NCBI GenBank assembly: GCA_012934845.2
Contig: WNNJ02002937.1
Span: forward strand, 1 to 64,000
From: Pomphorhynchus laevis
Lineage: Eukaryota > Acanthocephala > Palaeacanthocephala > Echinorhynchida > Pomphorhynchidae
Direction of reading: 5' to 3'
DNA: 64,000 nt
The notes under the pieces are model-generated. The model made no database searches. It was given only the letters and a program-made list of their open reading frames with translations, and was not told the DNA's origin. Below, one piece after another: positions 61,480 through 64,000 of the stretch (position 1 is the stretch's first letter; each line of letters begins with the position of its first letter). A program made the position numbers and the translations under genes.

Positions 61480-63195
61480 GATTTTCTTAATAACAACAAC
61501 CAATAAATAACTAAAAAATAGAAAAGCCATGAAACTAACAGGTCAGAAAAAGTCAAAGACGATCCATTTCCAAGTCTTCCTATATTACGGCCTCAGGTCG
61601 AGTGAGATCTGAGCCCTCCAACCAATCCAACACTCCGCCGTCCGACTAAACCACCCGGGGTATTTCACCCCCGAAGAGTCCAGTCGAGGCGAACCATGCT
61701 GGGTAAACGACAGACGAGGAGCTTGAGAAACCTTAGCCTTTGCTCTGGGGGACGTCCTCTAGAAAAGAAAACTAATCCCGAGATAGTCCAAGTACCCCAG
61801 AGGCGCACTTGTGTTTTCCCTTTCAATTACAGATGCTAAGCCCGTTTCAGGGCCCACCTAGCTCTCTTCAGGATACGTTTAAGTCTATCCAGGTCAGCTT
61901 TCGCCGACCAGTTCACCGTAACGGTAAACTCCATGTATTTTACTCGACTTGTGAAGGTAGGGAGTGGTTGATTTGTCAAAATGGAGGAGAGCGCAAGAGT
62001 GCTAATCTCTTAAGTTTTTTCTTTGTTGCAGGGGCGCCATGAAACACAAGCACCTGCGATTTGGCGGAGTTTAATATAAGAGTGGACTAGGGTAACTGGT
62101 CTTTTAATCTTAAACAAAAACGGCTGATGTCCGAGACTACGTCTTTGCACCTGCGTCCAGAGAACAGGGATGTGGTATCATGAACGTATACCACTAGACA
62201 TTGTTCGCGTTTATATATTTTGAAAAGTTGAATGGAAGCAGCAAGAAACAAGATAGGAGAAAGAGGGGAGCCTTGGAGTACACCCGTAATAGGGTAGAAC
62301 TGACGCGAATCAGTGTCGATTTACGAGAAAGCGCTAGCTTTCTCGTAAATTGACACGAGGGAATTCTGAATCGAAATGCGCGCAGGTATTTTGGACAAGA
62401 TACCGGATTTTTCTTAGGGATAAAAACTCTACTACTAATGTTGGTGCCAGCCACATCGGATGGGACGGCTAAAAGCATAGTGACGGCCACTTCTCTTCTT
62501 TGATCACCTTTCAAAAGCTGGCAGACACGAGAAGAGAGTGGAGCGACGAAATTGGAGGTGCCCGGGAGAGGCCCCAAAAGTTAAGGATATCTGTGACAGA
62601 TAGATCTCTACTCCTAAAGTCTCCCTAAGGCGGGATTGGTTTAAGTGATTTAGTGGCCCCATAATTATGTAGGGAAAGTGACTCCTCCAAAACTTTATCA
62701 AGACCTATTTTTCCAATCCCACTCAATGCTCTATCGCTCCAACAGACAAACTTCTCCTTCGTGAATATCTTTTAAAAGGAAGACTGGGCTGGATTAAGAA
62801 AAGCAATGCTTGCTCTATCCTTACCCAGTTGAAACCTATATCTAGTGTTCCAATATTATTTTGAGAGAACTAGTCTGGCAGAAGCAGAGAGATTGAGAAG
62901 ACGGAGCATATGCGAAAGGGTTTTGGGTTTTGTTGGAGTGCGACTGTAAATTCGACCTTTATAGGTAGTCGAAAGTATCGCGGTAGCTTGCGAAGAAAGG
63001 TAGGAATTAAATTTGGTTAGACTCTCATTACCAGTTCGGGGGAAGCGTTGGAAATCTGCCTGGAAGAAAGCCACTGATCGAAGTGGATTTCGATCAGATT
63101 GGCTTTCGATCAAGCGTTGTAGATTGTGTCATTAAAGGTGAAGTTAGTGTATGTAGCTACTTCGAAAAATAATCTTAGACTTTGTAGGTGTCGTT
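61480..63195. other. Segment of distinct base composition with diverged RT
   Basis: Visibly richer in G+C than its surroundings. The minus strand carries the RT remnant listed next and some unassigned frames (63113-62856, 62701-62504). The left part has a tRNA-like block (61595-61660, minus; A-box TGGTTTAGTCGG, B-box-like GCTCAGATCTC). The plus strand has two strong splice-acceptor-like sites (CCCTTTCAATTACAG at about 61830 and TTTTCTTTGTTGCAG at about 62031). I cannot identify a complete gene. Confidence 0.45.
62110..62580 (-). pseudogene. Diverged reverse transcriptase remnant
   Basis: In one frame: QFYPITGVLQGSPLSPILFL, then CLVVYVHDTTSLFS about 25 residues on. GVLQGSPLSPILF is the RT QG-S-P-LSP block; VYVHDT sits where the (Y/F)xDD motif belongs, with one catalytic Asp replaced by His. 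Upstream frames contain FIPKKNP, typical of sequence before the RT. It is unlike any other RT in the window. The TGVLQGS form reminds me of fungal LINEs, but I cannot place it. Confidence 0.5.
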
Positions 63196-63202
63196 GTTTT
63201 GA

Positions 63203-63720
63203 CCAAAAAAAAAGATTTATTTAAACGTGGCAAATGTGTGCCAGTGCACGCTTACATGATCACAACAAAACAAAAATGTAAATCATGTGTCGAAAAGGTG
63301 TGAACGGAGGAGGTGTTTGAATGTGATAAAGGAGGGGGCGCGGCGGACGTCGAGAGGGAGTTGATTCCAGGCGATTGAGGCGGCGACGAGGAAGGATCGG
63401 AGACCGTATTTGTTGGAGTAATTAGGAACGTGGAGTAAGAGGGTATGACGGGAACGCAGCGATAGCGAGGTGGGGCGAGTGTCGTCTAAGAAAGGAAGGT
63501 TGATGAACGATGGGGATCCGACAGCGATGAGACGAAAAGTTACGAGAAGGCGGAGTTTGATGCGGATGTGGATGGTGGGCCAGGAGAGTTGGGCAAGATA
63601 TGTGGATATGTGGTCGAAGCGACGGAGACGAAAGATCACTCGTACGGCGGTGTTGATTATTCGTTGTAGGAGTAGGATGATGGATTTTGGAGAATTGGCG
63701 AAAAGGCTAAGGCAGTAATC
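63203..63720 (-). mobile_element. LINE-B 3' fragment, duplicate of 2851-3371
   Basis: Same LINE-B tail as at 2.85 kb with the same right-hand join to a plus-strand tail. Codes in sense for RLRRFDHISTYLAQLSWPT, SLRSRHTLLLHVPNYSNKYG and SFLVAASIAWNQLPLDVRRA to the natural end HLFDT. The T-run terminus AAATCTTTTTTTTT is present at its left end. Confidence 0.85.
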
Positions 63721-63918
63721 GATTTTAGGCTCTCTCCATTATCACATTCAAACACCTCCTCCGTTCACAATTTCTCGACACATGATTTACATTTTTGTTT
63801 TGTTGTGGTTATTAAAGCGTGCGCTGGCACGCATTTGCCACGTTAAAAAAAACAAAAAAAATAAAAAAGAAACAATTAATTATTAATTGTTTAAGTAATT
63901 ATTAATTGTCAAAAGTCA
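63721..63918 (+). mobile_element. Short LINE-B tail in opposite orientation, duplicate of 3376-3568
   Basis: Includes the hairpin GCGTGC-GCTG-GCACGC, CATTTGCCACG, A-rich tail and the AT-rich flank also present at 3.5 kb. It is bounded by AAAAGGCTAAGGCAGTAATC on the left (about 63699) and again on the right (63919), a direct repeat of about 24 bp that could be a target duplication. Confidence 0.75.
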
Positions 63919-64000
63919 AAAAGGCTAAGGCAGTAATCGATTATAGGGAAGAGAAGCGATGAAAGAGACTTACAAGAACGGAAGTCGATAAGAAGGCGGA
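63919..64000 (-). mobile_element. LINE-B continuation to the window edge
   Basis: Matches LINE-B minus-strand sequence at 38150-38230, i.e. the ORF2 region upstream of the 63.2-63.7 kb fragment. So the plus-strand tail interrupts a single minus-strand LINE-B that continues past the window. Confidence 0.75.

Noticed and set aside
61809-62042. Host exon on the plus strand between two acceptor-like sites
   Set aside because: ATG after CCCTTTCAATTACAG and a GTAGGG donor-like site are suggestive, but the peptide has no recognisable domain and no neighbouring exons were found.

Overview
This is an AT-rich nuclear window from a eukaryote, and almost all of it is retrotransposon. One host gene is recognisable, an Eaf6/MEAF6 homologue at about 2.4-2.65 kb. 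I cannot name the species. The mix of CR1-type LINEs, Naiad-type Penelope-like elements (PLEs) with an N-terminal GIY-YIG nuclease, and CXC-finger LINEs with a C-terminal restriction-like endonuclease fits an invertebrate best. The C-terminus of the Eaf6 protein also has a fungus-like look, so I leave the kingdom open.

Layout. 0-1.7 kb: 3' half of an R2-like LINE (minus). 2.4-2.65 kb: Eaf6 (minus). 2.7-3.6 kb: LINE-B scraps in fold-back arrangement. 4.4-11.6 kb: decayed CR1-C (plus), split by a nearly whole Naiad-type PLE (6.5-9.6 kb). 12.4-17.6 kb: CR1-E (minus), split by an R2-like copy with a 15-bp target duplication and by a LINE-B tail; its 5' piece seems inverted. 18.4-21.7 kb: LINE-B (plus). 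21.7-32.2 kb: CR1-F (plus), split by a second PLE. That PLE is itself split by a full-length R2-like element with an intact 1022-residue ORF and by a 596-bp element whose two direct repeats each contain a type III hammerhead ribozyme. 32.2-34.2 kb: LINE-B (plus). 34.2-42.9 kb: CR1-D (minus), split by a full-length LINE-B whose 5' end is a 16-bp minisatellite. 43-46.4 kb: PLE remains. 46.4-50.9 kb: complete, apparently intact LINE-A with two ORFs. 51.0-53.5 kb: CR1-D fragment holding a second, nearly identical LINE-A. 53.5-60.8 kb: three R2-like elements in a row (minus). 60.9-61.5 kb: PLE endonuclease remnant. 61.5-63.2 kb: a segment of different base composition with a diverged reverse transcriptase. 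63.2-64 kb: LINE-B scraps repeating the fold-back block seen at 2.85 kb.

How it fits together. CR1-type elements encode a finger-bearing ORF1 protein and an APE-endonuclease/reverse-transcriptase ORF2. In LINE-A and LINE-B the two frames overlap by exactly 37 nt. R2-like elements carry one ORF: CXC finger, reverse transcriptase, CCHC finger, restriction-like endonuclease. The hammerhead element encodes no protein and would depend on other elements to move.

The observations most worth following are the hammerhead retrozyme, a shared 5' leader ending in AACATACA on elements of unrelated clades, and a shared 3' signal (short hairpin plus CATTTGC) with compensatory changes between families.
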